A DNA stretch of 64,000 nucleotides from Actinoplanes missouriensis 431 (lineage in GTDB: Bacteria; Actinomycetota; Actinomycetes; Mycobacteriales; Micromonosporaceae): contig NC_017093.1 of NCBI RefSeq assembly GCF_000284295.1, positions 8,556,001 to 8,620,000 on the forward strand, written 5' to 3'. The notes beneath the pieces are model-generated. The model was not told the origin of the DNA. It did no database searches and worked only from the letters and a program-made list of their open reading frames with translations. Of the stretch, positions 47,904 through 56,631 are shown in pieces; the stretch's first letter is position 1, and each line of letters begins with the position of its first letter. The position numbers and the translations under genes were made by a program.

Positions 47904-49118
47904 GTGCTGATCATCTTTCCGGGACGCCGGGGACCGCAGCGGGTGGCGGCGGTCCTGTTCGCCGCCGTGGTGGCGGCCCTCGTCGTCGCCGAAGGACTCG
48001 ACGGCCCCACGCTGCCCGCCAAGCTCGGCGTGATCGCCAGTGGGCTGCTCGCGGTCGCGGTGCTGCTGCTCGCCGAGGCCCGCCCGTCCGCGGTCGCCGC
48101 GGCCGCGGCGCTGTCCCTCACGGTCTCGGTCGCCTGCGCGCTGGTACCGGCGCTCCGGCTCGAGCACACATTCGGCATCGTGGAGTTCGCCGCGCTGTCG
48201 GTGACGGTGATCCGCCTGGTCATGCAGCATCCGATCCGGCGGGCGGCCGGTCCGGCCGCCCTGACCATCCTGGCGATCGGTCTGCTCCCGTTGCGGGTCT
48301 TCCTCCATCCGGTCAATGTGCGGACGTTGTCGCAGGACGGCGCCCTGGTCGCGATGGTGCTGACCGCGTGGGTGCTGTTCGTCGCGCTGCTCGGCCTGTA
48401 CCTGCGCCTGCTGGAGCGCCGCCGGGTCGACGCGGACCGGCTGGCCCGGCAGGCGGAACGCCTGGATCAGGCCCGTGACCTGCACGATTACGTCGCCCAT
48501 CACGTGACCGCGATCGTCGCGCAGACGCAGGCCATCCGGTTCGTCACCAGCTCGGGCGCCGCGCCTTCCGCCGAGGATCTGGACCGGCTGCTGATCGGGG
48601 TCGAGCAGGCCGGCGGGCAGGCGCTCACCTCGATGCGTACGCTCGTCGGCATCCTGCGTGACGAGACACCCGCGACCGCGCCCGCCCACGGCACCCTGGA
48701 CGAGATGCTGACCGCTGTCACCGGCTCCCTGCCGCCCGGCCATCCCACGCCGGTGGTCTCCGTCGACGAGTCGCTGTCCCACCTGCGGCTTCCCGACGCC
48801 ACTCTCGACGCGGCGCATCACACCGTCCTGGAGGCGCTGACCAACGTGTTGCGGCACACCACCGGAACCACCCGGATCGACATCGGTGTCCGGGTCCGCC
48901 CCGGCCGGTCCGGCCTGGCCGAGGTGTCCGTCCGCAACGACGGGCAGGCCGCCGTGTCGCCGTTGCCGGCCGGCGGGTTCGGCCTGACCGGGCTCAGCGA
49001 GCGGGTTCGCGCCGCGGGCGGTGAGCTGACGGCCGGGCCGGTCACCGGCGGCTGGCAGGTCACCGCGGTTCTGCCGATCCGGCCGGAGGCGCGGCGCACG
49101 GTGCGGGGACGGCGATGA
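47904..49118 (+). CDS. NarL-type sensor histidine kinase
   Basis: About 404 residues. Six membrane helices in the first 170 residues, then HisKA_3 (DQARDLHDYVAHHVTAIVAQTQ, phospho-His) and a HATPase domain (VLEALTNVLRHTTG; GFGLTGLSERVRAAGGELTAG). The N box has NVLRH. GTG 47904 is the best start; a GGGAG lies 22 bases upstream, too far for normal use, so the transcript may be leaderless. It overlaps the regulator gene by 4 bases. Confidence 0.87.
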   Translation: MLIIFPGRRGPQRVAAVLFAAVVAALVVAEGLDGPTLPAKLGVIASGLLAVAVLLLAEARPSAVAAAAALSLTVSVACALVPALRLEHTFGIVEFAALSVTVIRLVMQHPIRRAAGPAALTILAIGLLPLRVFLHPVNVRTLSQDGALVAMVLTAWVLFVALLGLYLRLLERRRVDADRLARQAERLDQARDLHDYVAHHVTAIVAQTQAIRFVTSSGAAPSAEDLDRLLIGVEQAGGQALTSMRTLVGILRDETPATAPAHGTLDEMLTAVTGSLPPGHPTPVVSVDESLSHLRLPDATLDAAHHTVLEALTNVLRHTTGTTRIDIGVRVRPGRSGLAEVSVRNDGQAAVSPLPAGGFGLTGLSERVRAAGGELTAGPVTGGWQVTAVLPIRPEARRTVRGRR

Positions 49119-49777
49119 CCATCAGGCTTCTGCTCGCCGACGACCAGGACATGATCCGTACGGCGTTTCGCATGATCCTCGGCACGCAGCCCGACATCGA
49201 GGTGGTGGCCGAGGCGGCGGACGGTGAGACCGCGGTGGAGCAGGCCCGCCGGCTGCGTCCCGACGTGTGCCTGCTCGACATCCGGATGCCCAGGATCGAC
49301 GGGCTCGAGGCGACCCGGCTGCTGGCCGGTCCGGCCGTACGGGATCCGCTCAACGTCCTCATCGTCACGACGTTCGACCTCGACGAGTACGTCTACCAGG
49401 CGTTGCGTAACGGCGCCTGCGGCTTCCTGCTCAAGGACACGTCACCGAACCTGCTGGTGGAGGCGGTGCGCGCGGCCGCCGCCGGGACCACGCTGATCTC
49501 GCCGGCGGTGACCGTACGTCTGCTGTCGCACCTCGCCCCCCGCCGCGGGGGCGAGCCCGAGCCGCCGGAGCCGCCGCCCACCGAGCCACTCACCGAACGT
49601 GAGCTCGCCGTGGTCCGGCTGGTGGCGCACGGGCACACCAACGACGAGATCGCCGGGCGGCTCTACGTGACGCTGTCGACGGTCAAGACCCACCTGGCCA
49701 ACGTGCAGCGCAAACTCAGCGCCCGCAACCGGGTCGAGATCGCCGCCTGGGCGTGGCGCAACGACGTCTGTTCCTGA
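49115..49777 (+). CDS. NarL-type response regulator
   Basis: 220 residues. Receiver: ADDQ, Asp in VCLLDIRMP, Lys in FLLKD. A Pro/Glu-rich linker (GGEPEPPEPPPTEP) leads to the LuxR HTH (LTERELAVVRLVAHGHTNDEIAGRLYVTLSTVKTHL). Partner of the preceding kinase; likely controls the divergent ABC exporter. Confidence 0.92.
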   Translation: MTIRLLLADDQDMIRTAFRMILGTQPDIEVVAEAADGETAVEQARRLRPDVCLLDIRMPRIDGLEATRLLAGPAVRDPLNVLIVTTFDLDEYVYQALRNGACGFLLKDTSPNLLVEAVRAAAAGTTLISPAVTVRLLSHLAPRRGGEPEPPEPPPTEPLTERELAVVRLVAHGHTNDEIAGRLYVTLSTVKTHLANVQRKLSARNRVEIAAWAWRNDVCS

Positions 49778-49782
49778 ACGAC

Positions 49783-49822
49783 GAGAAGGCCGTGACCCGT
49801 TCGCACGGGCCACGGCCTTCTC
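49783..49822. terminator. bidirectional terminator, 12-bp plus 4-bp stem
   Basis: GAGAAGGCCGTG-A-CCCG, loop TTCGCA, CGGG-C-CACGGCCTTCTC. It begins six bases after the response regulator stop and ends 11 bases before the stop of the convergent hydrolase gene, so it can serve both. Very stable. Confidence 0.85.
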
Positions 49823-49833
49823 GGCTGGTCAGA

Positions 49834-50643
49834 TCATCGCGCTGTCGCGGCGCGGACGATCAGGTCCGCGACGGGGCTCGGGTTCGACACGCCGACCGCG
49901 TGCGACGCCTTGCGGATCTCGACCGTGGCGCGTGAGCCGGCCCGGTCGGCCATCCAGCGCTGCGCCGCGACCGGGATGTTCTTGTCGGCGCCGGCGACGA
50001 GGAACCACGAGGGGATCTTCTTCCATGCCGGTTCCCCGGAACCCTCGCCGAGCGCCGCGTCGCGGATCGGCCGCTGTGTGACGGCCATCAGCGTGGCCTG
50101 CTTCTTCGACACGTCGGCGGCGAACTGCTGCCGGAACAGGTCCTGCCGGATGCTGAGGTCGCTGGTGCCGTCACCGAGCGGCACGGCGGAGAGGGTGTCG
50201 CCGAGGGTGCTGCCCGGGAACTTGTTGGACAGCTCGAGCGCGCTCTCGCCCTTGTCGGGTGCGAACGCCGCGATGTAGACCAGCGCCTTGACGTCCGGGT
50301 CGCCGGCGGCGGCGTTGGTCATCACCGCGCCGCCGTACGAGTGACCGGCGAGCACGATCGGGCCCGGCACGGAGTTGATGACGGTACGCACGTAGGCCGC
50401 GTCGGAGCTGAGCCCGCGCAGCGGGTTGGCGGCGGCGACGACCGGATAGCCCCGCTTCTGCAGCCGCTCGATGACGCCGGACCAGCTCGCGGAGTCGGCG
50501 AAAGCGCCGTGTACCAGCACGACGGTCGGCTTGGCCGGGGCGTGCGTGCCGGCCACGGCGGCACCGGAACCGGCGACCGACGCGGCGCCGGTGAGGACGA
50601 TGGCGGCGGCGAGGGCCGCCACCTTGGAGATGCGGATGCGCAT
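49834..50643 (-). CDS. secreted alpha/beta-hydrolase
   Basis: 269 residues with a signal peptide (1-33). The alpha/beta-hydrolase core is clear: VVLVHGAFADSASW (oxyanion region), nucleophile elbow GHSYGG, an acidic residue on the loop near VAGADKNIP, and catalytic His in RKASHAVGVSNP. The family includes esterases and lactonases active outside the cell. Natural substrate unknown. It may share a transcript with the RidA gene just upstream (53-base gap). Confidence 0.85.
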   Translation of the reverse strand: MRIRISKVAALAAAIVLTGAASVAGSGAAVAGTHAPAKPTVVLVHGAFADSASWSGVIERLQKRGYPVVAAANPLRGLSSDAAYVRTVINSVPGPIVLAGHSYGGAVMTNAAAGDPDVKALVYIAAFAPDKGESALELSNKFPGSTLGDTLSAVPLGDGTSDLSIRQDLFRQQFAADVSKKQATLMAVTQRPIRDAALGEGSGEPAWKKIPSWFLVAGADKNIPVAAQRWMADRAGSRATVEIRKASHAVGVSNPSPVADLIVRAATAR

Positions 50644-50696
50644 GATGCTCTTCTCAATCAGGTACGGAACATGAACTCGGGGCGCCTCGTCTGAGG

Positions 50697-51158
50697 TCAG
50701 GGTGCGATCTCCACCTGCAGTTCCACCTCGACCGGACTGTCCAGGGGCAGCACCGCCAGGCCGACCGCGGAGCGGACGTGGATTCCGGCCGGGCCGAAGA
50801 CGTCGTGCAGGAAGGTGGAGGCGCCGTCGAGGACCCGGGCCTGCCCGGTGAAGGACGGCAGCGAGGCGACGAACCCGGTCACCTTGACGACCCGGACCAC
50901 CGCGTCGATGCCGACCAGCGCGTCCACCGCCGCAAGAGCGTTCAGAGCAGCGGTACGGGCCAGGTCGGCCGCCTGCGCCACGTCGACGCTGTCACCGACC
51001 TTGCCGGTGATCGGCAGCGTCCCGCCGACGAACGGCAGCTGGCCGGAGGTGTAGACGTGGACGCCGGAACGGACCGCCGGGGCGTAACCGCCGACGGGTG
51101 TGGCGACATGCGGCAGCGTGATGCCCAGCTCGGTGAGCCGGTCGGTCCAGATCCCCAT
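50697..51158 (-). CDS. RidA-family enamine/imine deaminase
   Basis: 153 residues of the YjgF/YER057c/UK114 family, long-form subgroup. Features: GGYAPAVRSGVHVYTSGQLPFVGG, then ALAAVDALVGIDAVVRVVKVTGFVA and the C-terminal IHVRSAVGLAVLPLDSPVEVELQVEI with the conserved Arg that binds the substrate carboxylate. RidA proteins hydrolyse reactive enamines from PLP enzymes. The ATG has AGGCGT upstream, a weak ribosome site. Located between a hydrolase and the XRE-NB-ARC gene. Confidence 0.88.
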   Translation of the reverse strand: MGIWTDRLTELGITLPHVATPVGGYAPAVRSGVHVYTSGQLPFVGGTLPITGKVGDSVDVAQAADLARTAALNALAAVDALVGIDAVVRVVKVTGFVASLPSFTGQARVLDGASTFLHDVFGPAGIHVRSAVGLAVLPLDSPVEVELQVEIAP

Positions 51159-51249
51159 GGTGTACGCCTCTCGTGTCGCGGCCGGGTCGCTCTGCTGCGC
51201 CCCCTGATCGATCTCACCCGGACCGGGCGCAACGGAACACGCATCACCG

Positions 51250-51271
51250 CACGCAGAAATACTTCTGCGTG
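51250..51271 (-). terminator. 9-bp perfect stem-loop after the XRE-NB-ARC gene
   Basis: CACGCAGAA (51250-51258), loop ATAC, TTCTGCGTG (51263-51271). It stands two bases after the stop codon at 51273 on the minus strand. The stem is AT-richer than most here; no T-run follows. Confidence 0.6.
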
Positions 51272-51272
51272 T

Positions 51273-52673
51273 TCAGACCGGCGCCGGGCCGCCCGGCTCC
51301 TCCGCGGCCAGCCGCTCCCGGGCGAACAGGCGGATCAGGTTGTGGAAGCGGTACCGGCCGTCGACGTGGGCTTGCAGGAGGCTCAGCTCGACCAGCTCGT
51401 CGAGGGAGTCCTCGATACCGTCCGGGTCCGCCGGGTCGAGCGTTCTCGCGAGCCGCGCGTCGAAATCCGGGACGGGCGCCGGCGACAGGCGGCGGAACAG
51501 CCGGCGCGCCCGCGGAGACAGCTGCGCGTAGGAGAGGTTGAAGGCAGCGGCGATCCGCAGATCCCCGGCGATGAGCTGGTCGAGGCGCCGGCTCTCGTCG
51601 GCGAGCCGGTCGGCCAGGTGTCGCACCGTCCACTGCGGACGGCTCATCAGCCGGTTACCGGCGATGCGCAGCGCCAGCGGCAGCCTGCCGCACAGCTCGG
51701 CCACCTCGCCGGCCGCCTCCGGTTCCCGGTCGCCGATGATGCGCCGCAGCAGCGCCGCCGCGTCCTCGGCCGGCAGCTGGGTGAGATTGAGCCGGTGGAC
51801 GCCCTCCAGCCCGGCGAGCAGCCGGCGACTGGTGATGACGGTCAGCGAGGGACCGGGGCCCGGCAGCAACGGCCGTACCTGTGACTCGTCGGCGACGTTG
51901 TCGAGCACCACCAGTGCACGCCGATGATGCAGCAGCTCCCGGTACATGCCGGCCCGGTCGGTCTCGTCCGCCGGGATGTCCTCGTCGCGGACACCGAACG
52001 CGCCGAGCACCCGGGCGAGCGTCTCCGCGGCACCCGCCGGGCGGGTGTCCATCCCCCGGAGATCGACGAAGAGGGTCCCGCCGGTGAACGTCGTGCCGAG
52101 CAGGTGAGCCGCCTGCACCGCCAGGGTGGTCTTGCCGACTCCCGCGGTTCCGGAGACCGTCACCACCGGCGCGGCCGCCGGTGCCGGCCGCGCCGAGGTG
52201 GCGACCCGGCTCAGCCGCGCCAGCTCACGGCCACGGCCGGTGAAATCGGGCACCGGGCGCGGCAGCGCACACAAGCCGCCCGCAACGGCGGCCGGCGCAC
52301 CGGCCGGCAAGGCGACCGGCACGGCGGCCGGCACGGCGGTCCTCACCATCGAACGACCGGCCCTGGCCGCGGACCGGAAAGCCGCTTGCTCGATCTCGGG
52401 CAACGCCAGCGCCTCGGCCAGCGCCTGGACGGTGCGCCGCTGCGGAACGACGCTGCGTTCCCGTTCCATGTCGCTGATCGCCCGGGCGCTGACTCCCGAC
52501 CGCTCCGCCAGTTCTTCCATCGTCAGTCGGGCCCTGTGCCGGTGTGCTCGCAGCCGGCGGCCGAAGGTGTCGTTCATCGTGCGGGCGGGCCGTTCGTTCC
52601 TGTCGTCGGTCTCGGTCGGTTCGTCGGTCTCGGTCGGTTCGTCGGTCTCGGACCGTTCACGGATCTCGATCAC
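51273..52673 (-). CDS. XRE-HTH NB-ARC regulator, short form without TPR region
   Basis: 466 residues. After an acidic repeat tail (TDEPTE units, DNA 52603-52651) comes an XRE helix-turn-helix (FGRRLRAHRHRARLTMEELAERSGVSARAISDMERE), then an NB-ARC ATPase: Walker A GTAGVGKTT, Walker B ALVVLDNVADES, RNBS-like LTVITSRRLL, GLPL motif as CGRLPLALRI, and the winged-helix region ending FHNLIRLFARERLAAEE. Long AfsR-like relatives continue with TPRs; this one stops. GTG 52673 overlaps the serine hydrolase stop by 4 bases (GTGA), supporting this start over ATG 52577. Probably an ATP-dependent regulator of its neighbours. Confidence 0.83.
   Translation of the reverse strand: MIEIRERSETDEPTETDEPTETDDRNERPARTMNDTFGRRLRAHRHRARLTMEELAERSGVSARAISDMERERSVVPQRRTVQALAEALALPEIEQAAFRSAARAGRSMVRTAVPAAVPVALPAGAPAAVAGGLCALPRPVPDFTGRGRELARLSRVATSARPAPAAAPVVTVSGTAGVGKTTLAVQAAHLLGTTFTGGTLFVDLRGMDTRPAGAAETLARVLGAFGVRDEDIPADETDRAGMYRELLHHRRALVVLDNVADESQVRPLLPGPGPSLTVITSRRLLAGLEGVHRLNLTQLPAEDAAALLRRIIGDREPEAAGEVAELCGRLPLALRIAGNRLMSRPQWTVRHLADRLADESRRLDQLIAGDLRIAAAFNLSYAQLSPRARRLFRRLSPAPVPDFDARLARTLDPADPDGIEDSLDELVELSLLQAHVDGRYRFHNLIRLFARERLAAEEPGGPAPV
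52603..52651 (-). repeat. 18-bp repeats encoding TDEPTE
   Basis: Plus-strand unit TCGTCGGTCTCGGTCGGT occurs at 52603-52620 and 52621-52638, with a partial third copy to 52651. It encodes the disordered acidic N-terminus of the XRE-NB-ARC protein. Confidence 0.85.
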
Positions 52674-53938
52674 GAGGAACGACGTGCGTGCGCCCTCGCG
52701 GTGTCGGGTCGCTGCGGCATCTCGCCGAGCACGCTGACGAACAGCGCCTCGCGCAGTGCCACCTCACGCGGGTCGTCCCACAGGTGGAAACCGAGCCGGT
52801 TCATGGCGTACGCGAATCCGATGCCCGTGTCCGGATCGGCGAAGCCGAAGGAGCCGCCCAGGCCCATCGTGCCGAACGCCGTGCCGGAGGAGGATCCGAA
52901 ACGGAACGCGGGGAACGGCTTCACATATCCCAGGGAGTACTGCGTGGGCAGGCGCAGCACCTGGTCGGCGAGCCCCCGGGACGGGGTTGCCGCGGGGCTC
53001 TTCAGCGCATCCAGGGTCGATGCGGTGAACCCGAGCCCGGCGCCACCGGACGCGGCCTCGCCGTAGAGCCGCGCGATCGACCCCACCCGGCCGATGCCGT
53101 TGACGGCCGGGATCTCCGCGGCCTGCACGTCGGGCCGGTTGATGTTCTCCGGGACCCCGAGCACCCGCGGGTTCTGGAACGCCCGGGCGGTCAGGCTCCA
53201 CGGGTTCGCGAACGCACACGCGAAGGCCGGCGGCATCGCGTTGATGTGCAGCATCATCTCCCAGGTCCGGAACCCGTGGATCCGGGCGATCCGGCTGCGA
53301 TCGGCGCTCTCCGGCAGGCCGATGTGAAAGTCGAGGTCCAGCGGCGCGGCCACCTCCTCGGCGAAGAACCGGCCCAGGTGCCGGCCCTGCGGGTCGATCC
53401 GGCTGACGAGCTCGCTCTCGTACCAGCCGAGCGTCTGACCGTGATAGCCGTGACGCTCACCCGGCGTCCATGCCGGCCGCTGCTCCGCTAGCGCGGCGGC
53501 CAGGGTCGCCGAACCGGACAGGTCACGCAGTTCGAGCCGGCGGTCGAGCGCCGGCAGCCCCGCCTGGTGAGACAGCAACTGACGCACCGTGACGTCCGCT
53601 TTACCGGCCGCGGCGAACTCCGGCCAGTAGGCGGCCACCCGCTCGTCGTAGTCGAGCAGGCCGCGGGCGTGCAGGACGGCGACCGCCATCGACGAGACGC
53701 CTTTGCTCGTCGAGAAGACCGGCACCATCGTGTCGCGTTCCCACGGCTCGCGCGTCACGCCGTCGCGGTAACCGCCCCACAGGTCGACCACCTTCCGGCC
53801 GTGGCGATAGACCACACAGGCGGCGCCGACCTCTCGCCCCAGCGCGAAGTTGCGCCGGAACGCATCCGCAACCGGGCCGTATCCCTCTTCCACCGCACCG
53901 TGAACCATGGCGGACGGCACGTCCACTCTGAGCACCAA
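52670..53938 (-). CDS. serine beta-lactamase-like hydrolase (class C/EstB type)
   Basis: 422 residues. SxxK motif in STSKGVSSM (nucleophile Ser and general base Lys), Tyr motif as YHGQTLGW, and a late GLGGSFGFADPDTGIGFAYAMNR resembling the KTG-like strand. No signal peptide, so cytoplasmic; such proteins are usually esterases or peptidases, not true beta-lactamases. TTG 53938 follows GGAGAGG at a good distance; GTG 53935 is an alternative. Its stop overlaps the XRE-NB-ARC start. Divergent from an XRE/MmyB regulator gene across a region with direct repeats. Confidence 0.85.
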   Translation of the reverse strand: MVLRVDVPSAMVHGAVEEGYGPVADAFRRNFALGREVGAACVVYRHGRKVVDLWGGYRDGVTREPWERDTMVPVFSTSKGVSSMAVAVLHARGLLDYDERVAAYWPEFAAAGKADVTVRQLLSHQAGLPALDRRLELRDLSGSATLAAALAEQRPAWTPGERHGYHGQTLGWYESELVSRIDPQGRHLGRFFAEEVAAPLDLDFHIGLPESADRSRIARIHGFRTWEMMLHINAMPPAFACAFANPWSLTARAFQNPRVLGVPENINRPDVQAAEIPAVNGIGRVGSIARLYGEAASGGAGLGFTASTLDALKSPAATPSRGLADQVLRLPTQYSLGYVKPFPAFRFGSSSGTAFGTMGLGGSFGFADPDTGIGFAYAMNRLGFHLWDDPREVALREALFVSVLGEMPQRPDTARAHARRSS

Positions 53939-53952
53939 CTCGACCTCTCCTT

Positions 53953-54001
53953 AACCGCGGGACACCCAAAACCGGCGGGACACCGGAAACCGCGGGACAC
54001 C
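53953..54001. promoter_or_regulatory. triple direct repeat in divergent promoter region
   Basis: AACCGCGGGACACC (53953-53966), AACCGGCGGGACACC (53970-53984) and AACCGCGGGACACC (53988-54001), spaced 17-18 bases, start just upstream of the serine hydrolase ribosome site. The regular phase suggests cooperative binding of a regulator. Confidence 0.65.
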
Positions 54002-54029
54002 GAACGGTGGCATGGTGAGCAGAGCCGTA

Positions 54030-54050
54030 CCAGGGACCGGCAGTCCCTGG
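54030..54050. promoter_or_regulatory. CCAGGGAC-N5-GTCCCTGG operator-like dyad
   Basis: A perfect 8-bp inverted repeat with 5-base spacer lies 47 bases before the XRE/MmyB gene and 92 bases before the divergent serine hydrolase gene. A likely operator, by position for the XRE/MmyB protein. Confidence 0.65.
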
Positions 54051-54096
54051 CACACGGCACAACCCGAGGTCAGAAGCCACGTCGTAAGATCTTGAT

Positions 54097-54906
54097 GTGA
54101 ATCGCGACGGGTTGGCAGACTTCCTGAGGCATCGGCGGGCGGCCCTGGTTCCCGCTCACCACACGGCCCGCCGAACCCGCGGATTACGGCGCGAAGAGGT
54201 CGCCGAGCGCGCATACATCTCGATCGACTACTACACGCGGCTCGAGCAGCGGCGCGGGCCACGACCGTCACCCGAGGTGGCGTCGGCGCTCTCCCGGGCG
54301 CTGGACCTGACCACCGACGAGCGCGACCATCTCTTCCACCTGATCGGTCACAACCCGCCCCAGCAGACCGCGGACCTCGACCGGGTCGACCCGGGGCTGC
54401 GCCGGGTGCTGCATGCGCTCGACGGTAACCCCGCGATGGTCATGTCGAACCTGGCACACACCCTGCTGCAGAACCGGTTGGCCCTCGAGTTGTTCGGCGA
54501 CCAGACGCACTACACGGGTCTGGCCCGGAGCGGCTACTACCGGTGGTTCATGAACCCGGAGGAACGCGACCGCTATCCCGCGGACATCTACGCGGCCCAG
54601 AGCGCGACCTACGCCGCCGCCGTCCGGGCAGCGGCGGACCTGGAACCCGATCCCGCCGAAGCCGAGCAGATGATCGCGAATCTGCTGGCCGGAAGCGCCG
54701 AGTTCCGCCGGCTGTGGGACAACCACGAGGTACGGCTGTGCCGTCAGGAGACCACATCGCTGCTGCACCCGGTGGCGGGCCGGGTCGACCTCGACTGCGA
54801 GGTCGTCTTCAGCCACGACCGCCGGCAGCGGATGCTGGTCTTCACCCCGCGCGGCGGCAGGGATCTCCGCCACCTGCTCACCTCCGGACAACTGAGCAGC
54901 CGCTGA
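54097..54906 (+). CDS. XRE-family regulator with MmyB-like ligand domain
   Basis: 269 residues. N-terminal HTH: LRHRRAALVP...TRGLRREEVAERAYISIDYYTRLEQRRGPRPSPEVASAL, the signature RGLRREEVA of this class. The C-terminal 170 residues (DGNPAMVMSNLAHTLLQNRLALELFGD, YYRWFMNPEERDRYP, and LRHLL) form the MmyB-like PAS-type pocket, which binds fatty-acid-like ligands in relatives. Starts at GTG without a clear ribosome site. It probably regulates the divergent serine hydrolase gene. Overlaps the convergent GDSL gene by 29 bases. Confidence 0.9.
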   Translation: MNRDGLADFLRHRRAALVPAHHTARRTRGLRREEVAERAYISIDYYTRLEQRRGPRPSPEVASALSRALDLTTDERDHLFHLIGHNPPQQTADLDRVDPGLRRVLHALDGNPAMVMSNLAHTLLQNRLALELFGDQTHYTGLARSGYYRWFMNPEERDRYPADIYAAQSATYAAAVRAAADLEPDPAEAEQMIANLLAGSAEFRRLWDNHEVRLCRQETTSLLHPVAGRVDLDCEVVFSHDRRQRMLVFTPRGGRDLRHLLTSGQLSSR

Positions 54907-55702
54907 CCGCGGGCCCCGGGCCCGGTACGGGGATGACGCCTTCCGCGCGGAGTGCGGCCAGCAGAGGTGGCAGGCTGACAGCGGCCGCACGCGCGTAACC
55001 CGCCGGGGAGGGGTGAAAGCGGTCGGCGCCGAACATCCGTACCGGATCGGCCTCGAAGTAGGGGTTGAGCAGCTCGGCCAGGGGGATCGGGAAACCGCCG
55101 GCGGCCACCACCGCGTCCGTCTGTGCGTGAGCCAGCCATCGGCTGCGCAGGGCGGCCAGCCACCGCAGTGGCGGCCGCAGCGGGGGCAGGACCCCGAGGT
55201 CGGGGCAGGTGCCGACGATGACCGGGCAGCCGGCGGCCCGGAGCCGCCCGACCGCCTCACCGAGATGCCGCGCCGCCGCTTTGAGCGGCGCGAACCGGGT
55301 GACGTCGTTGCCCCCGACGAAGATGATCGCGATATCCGGCTCGTGCTTCACCGCGGCCTGCACCTGGTGCGGCAGGTCCGATGACATCGCGCCGACGAAG
55401 GCCTGGCGGTGCAGGCGTACGGGCCGGCCGGCGCGGCGGGCGACAGCGGTACCCAGCAGAACGCCCAGGGTCTCCCGGGGCCTGGTCGCCCCGTAGCCGG
55501 CGGCGAAGGAGTCCCCGAGAATCGTCATGGTCAGCGGGGGACCGGGAAGCCGCGCGCCGATCAATCCCTCAGCCCGTGGCGGCGGTTGCATCGCGACCGG
55601 AACGATGCGCTGCACGCGCCGGGCCTGTCCGACGATGACCGCCACCGTGCCGGCCGCCAGGGCTGCCATCACACCCAGCACTACACCGAGAATTCCGATC
55701 AC
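54878..55702 (-). CDS. SGNH/GDSL hydrolase, membrane-anchored
   Basis: 274 residues. An N-terminal hydrophobic helix (1-24) serves as anchor or signal. Block I: TILGDSFAAGYGA (nucleophile Ser); block III GGNDVTRF (oxyanion Gly/Asn); block V DRFHPSPAGYA (Asp and His). All catalytic residues are present. These enzymes hydrolyse esters, including lipids or acetyl groups on sugars. The 3' end overlaps the XRE/MmyB gene by 29 bases. Confidence 0.87.
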   Translation of the reverse strand: MIGILGVVLGVMAALAAGTVAVIVGQARRVQRIVPVAMQPPPRAEGLIGARLPGPPLTMTILGDSFAAGYGATRPRETLGVLLGTAVARRAGRPVRLHRQAFVGAMSSDLPHQVQAAVKHEPDIAIIFVGGNDVTRFAPLKAAARHLGEAVGRLRAAGCPVIVGTCPDLGVLPPLRPPLRWLAALRSRWLAHAQTDAVVAAGGFPIPLAELLNPYFEADPVRMFGADRFHPSPAGYARAAAVSLPPLLAALRAEGVIPVPGPGPAVSGCSVVRR

Positions 55703-55794
55703 CCGCTCCGCTCTCAGGTGTCGATCTCACCCGGCTCGGGCCGCGAAGAACACGCAGAACCACATGACGAAGCAGTTCCGCATATGAATCGGAC

Positions 55795-56598
55795 TCAGCA
55801 GGATCGGACCGGCACGCTGAACTCGACGCCGTCCTCGCGGACCAGGTGACGCAGCCGCGCGATGTCCGGGAAGGCACCGTCGAGCGGGTACGCGAGCAGC
55901 CGGCCGATCGCCGTGCAGTACTTCGCCAGCGAGGTGCGGCCCGGCATGGTTATCGACAGTTCCTCGGCGGCCTCGTACCGGTGAACCTCGGCATCCGGCG
56001 GCACGTCCGCGAGCGTCGCCGGGCCGTCCAGGAGCGGAACCTGGATCAGCCAGAACGGGCCCTCCGCAGCGGAAGCCCGTCCCGGCGCGAGCATCCGCCA
56101 CGGCGTACCCGCCGGCGTCGCACCGCCCGACCGCACCGCCGTGAGCAGGTCTTCGGTCGCGGCTCTCAGGATCGCCTCGGTCAGGTCCCACTCCTGCCGG
56201 TCCCGTCCGAGCGGGGTGACCGGCGCGAGCCGCGACACCACGGTCATCGCCGGAACCCGCCGCAGGCATGGCTGCGGCGGCGCCTCGAGCAGATCCCCGG
56301 CGGTCCGGATCGCCTCGTCCTGTTCCGCGCGCCGGCGCTGGACCTCAGCCTGGTGCTCGCGCAGCAGCCCGGGCGCGACATCCGGTTCGTCGAGGGCCCG
56401 CCTGATCTCCTTGACCCCCAGGCCCGCCTCCCGCAGCACGGAGATCAACATGACGTCCGCGACCTGGTCGAAGGTGTACGAGCGGTAACCGGTCTGCTCG
56501 TCGACATGGGCCGGAACGAGCAGCCCTTCGGCGTGGTAGTACCGCAGCGTCTGCGCGGACAGGTGGGACATCTCGCTGAAGTCTTTGATCGACAACAT
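55795..56598 (-). CDS. MerR-family regulator with effector-binding C-terminus
   Basis: About 267 residues. N-terminal MerR helix-turn-helix (LSIKDFSEMSHLSAQTLRYYHAEGLLVPAHVDEQTGYRSYTFDQV), a coiled-coil linker (AEVQRRRAEQDEAIRTA) and a C-terminal GyrI-like/BmrR-type domain for small-molecule sensing. ATG 56598 gives the normal family N-terminus; GTG 56604 is the alternative. No close target gene; it lies downstream of a NarL regulator gene on the same strand (33-base gap the other side) and may act in trans. Confidence 0.87.
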   Translation of the reverse strand: MLSIKDFSEMSHLSAQTLRYYHAEGLLVPAHVDEQTGYRSYTFDQVADVMLISVLREAGLGVKEIRRALDEPDVAPGLLREHQAEVQRRRAEQDEAIRTAGDLLEAPPQPCLRRVPAMTVVSRLAPVTPLGRDRQEWDLTEAILRAATEDLLTAVRSGGATPAGTPWRMLAPGRASAAEGPFWLIQVPLLDGPATLADVPPDAEVHRYEAAEELSITMPGRTSLAKYCTAIGRLLAYPLDGAFPDIARLRHLVREDGVEFSVPVRSC

Positions 56599-56631
56599 GT
56601 CCACAGCCTGCGCCTTGCAGCGGCCACAAGG

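Noticed and set aside
52670..53938. True class C beta-lactamase
   Set aside because: It has SxxK but no signal peptide and the Tyr motif is YHG, not the YxN of AmpC; esterase-type is safer.
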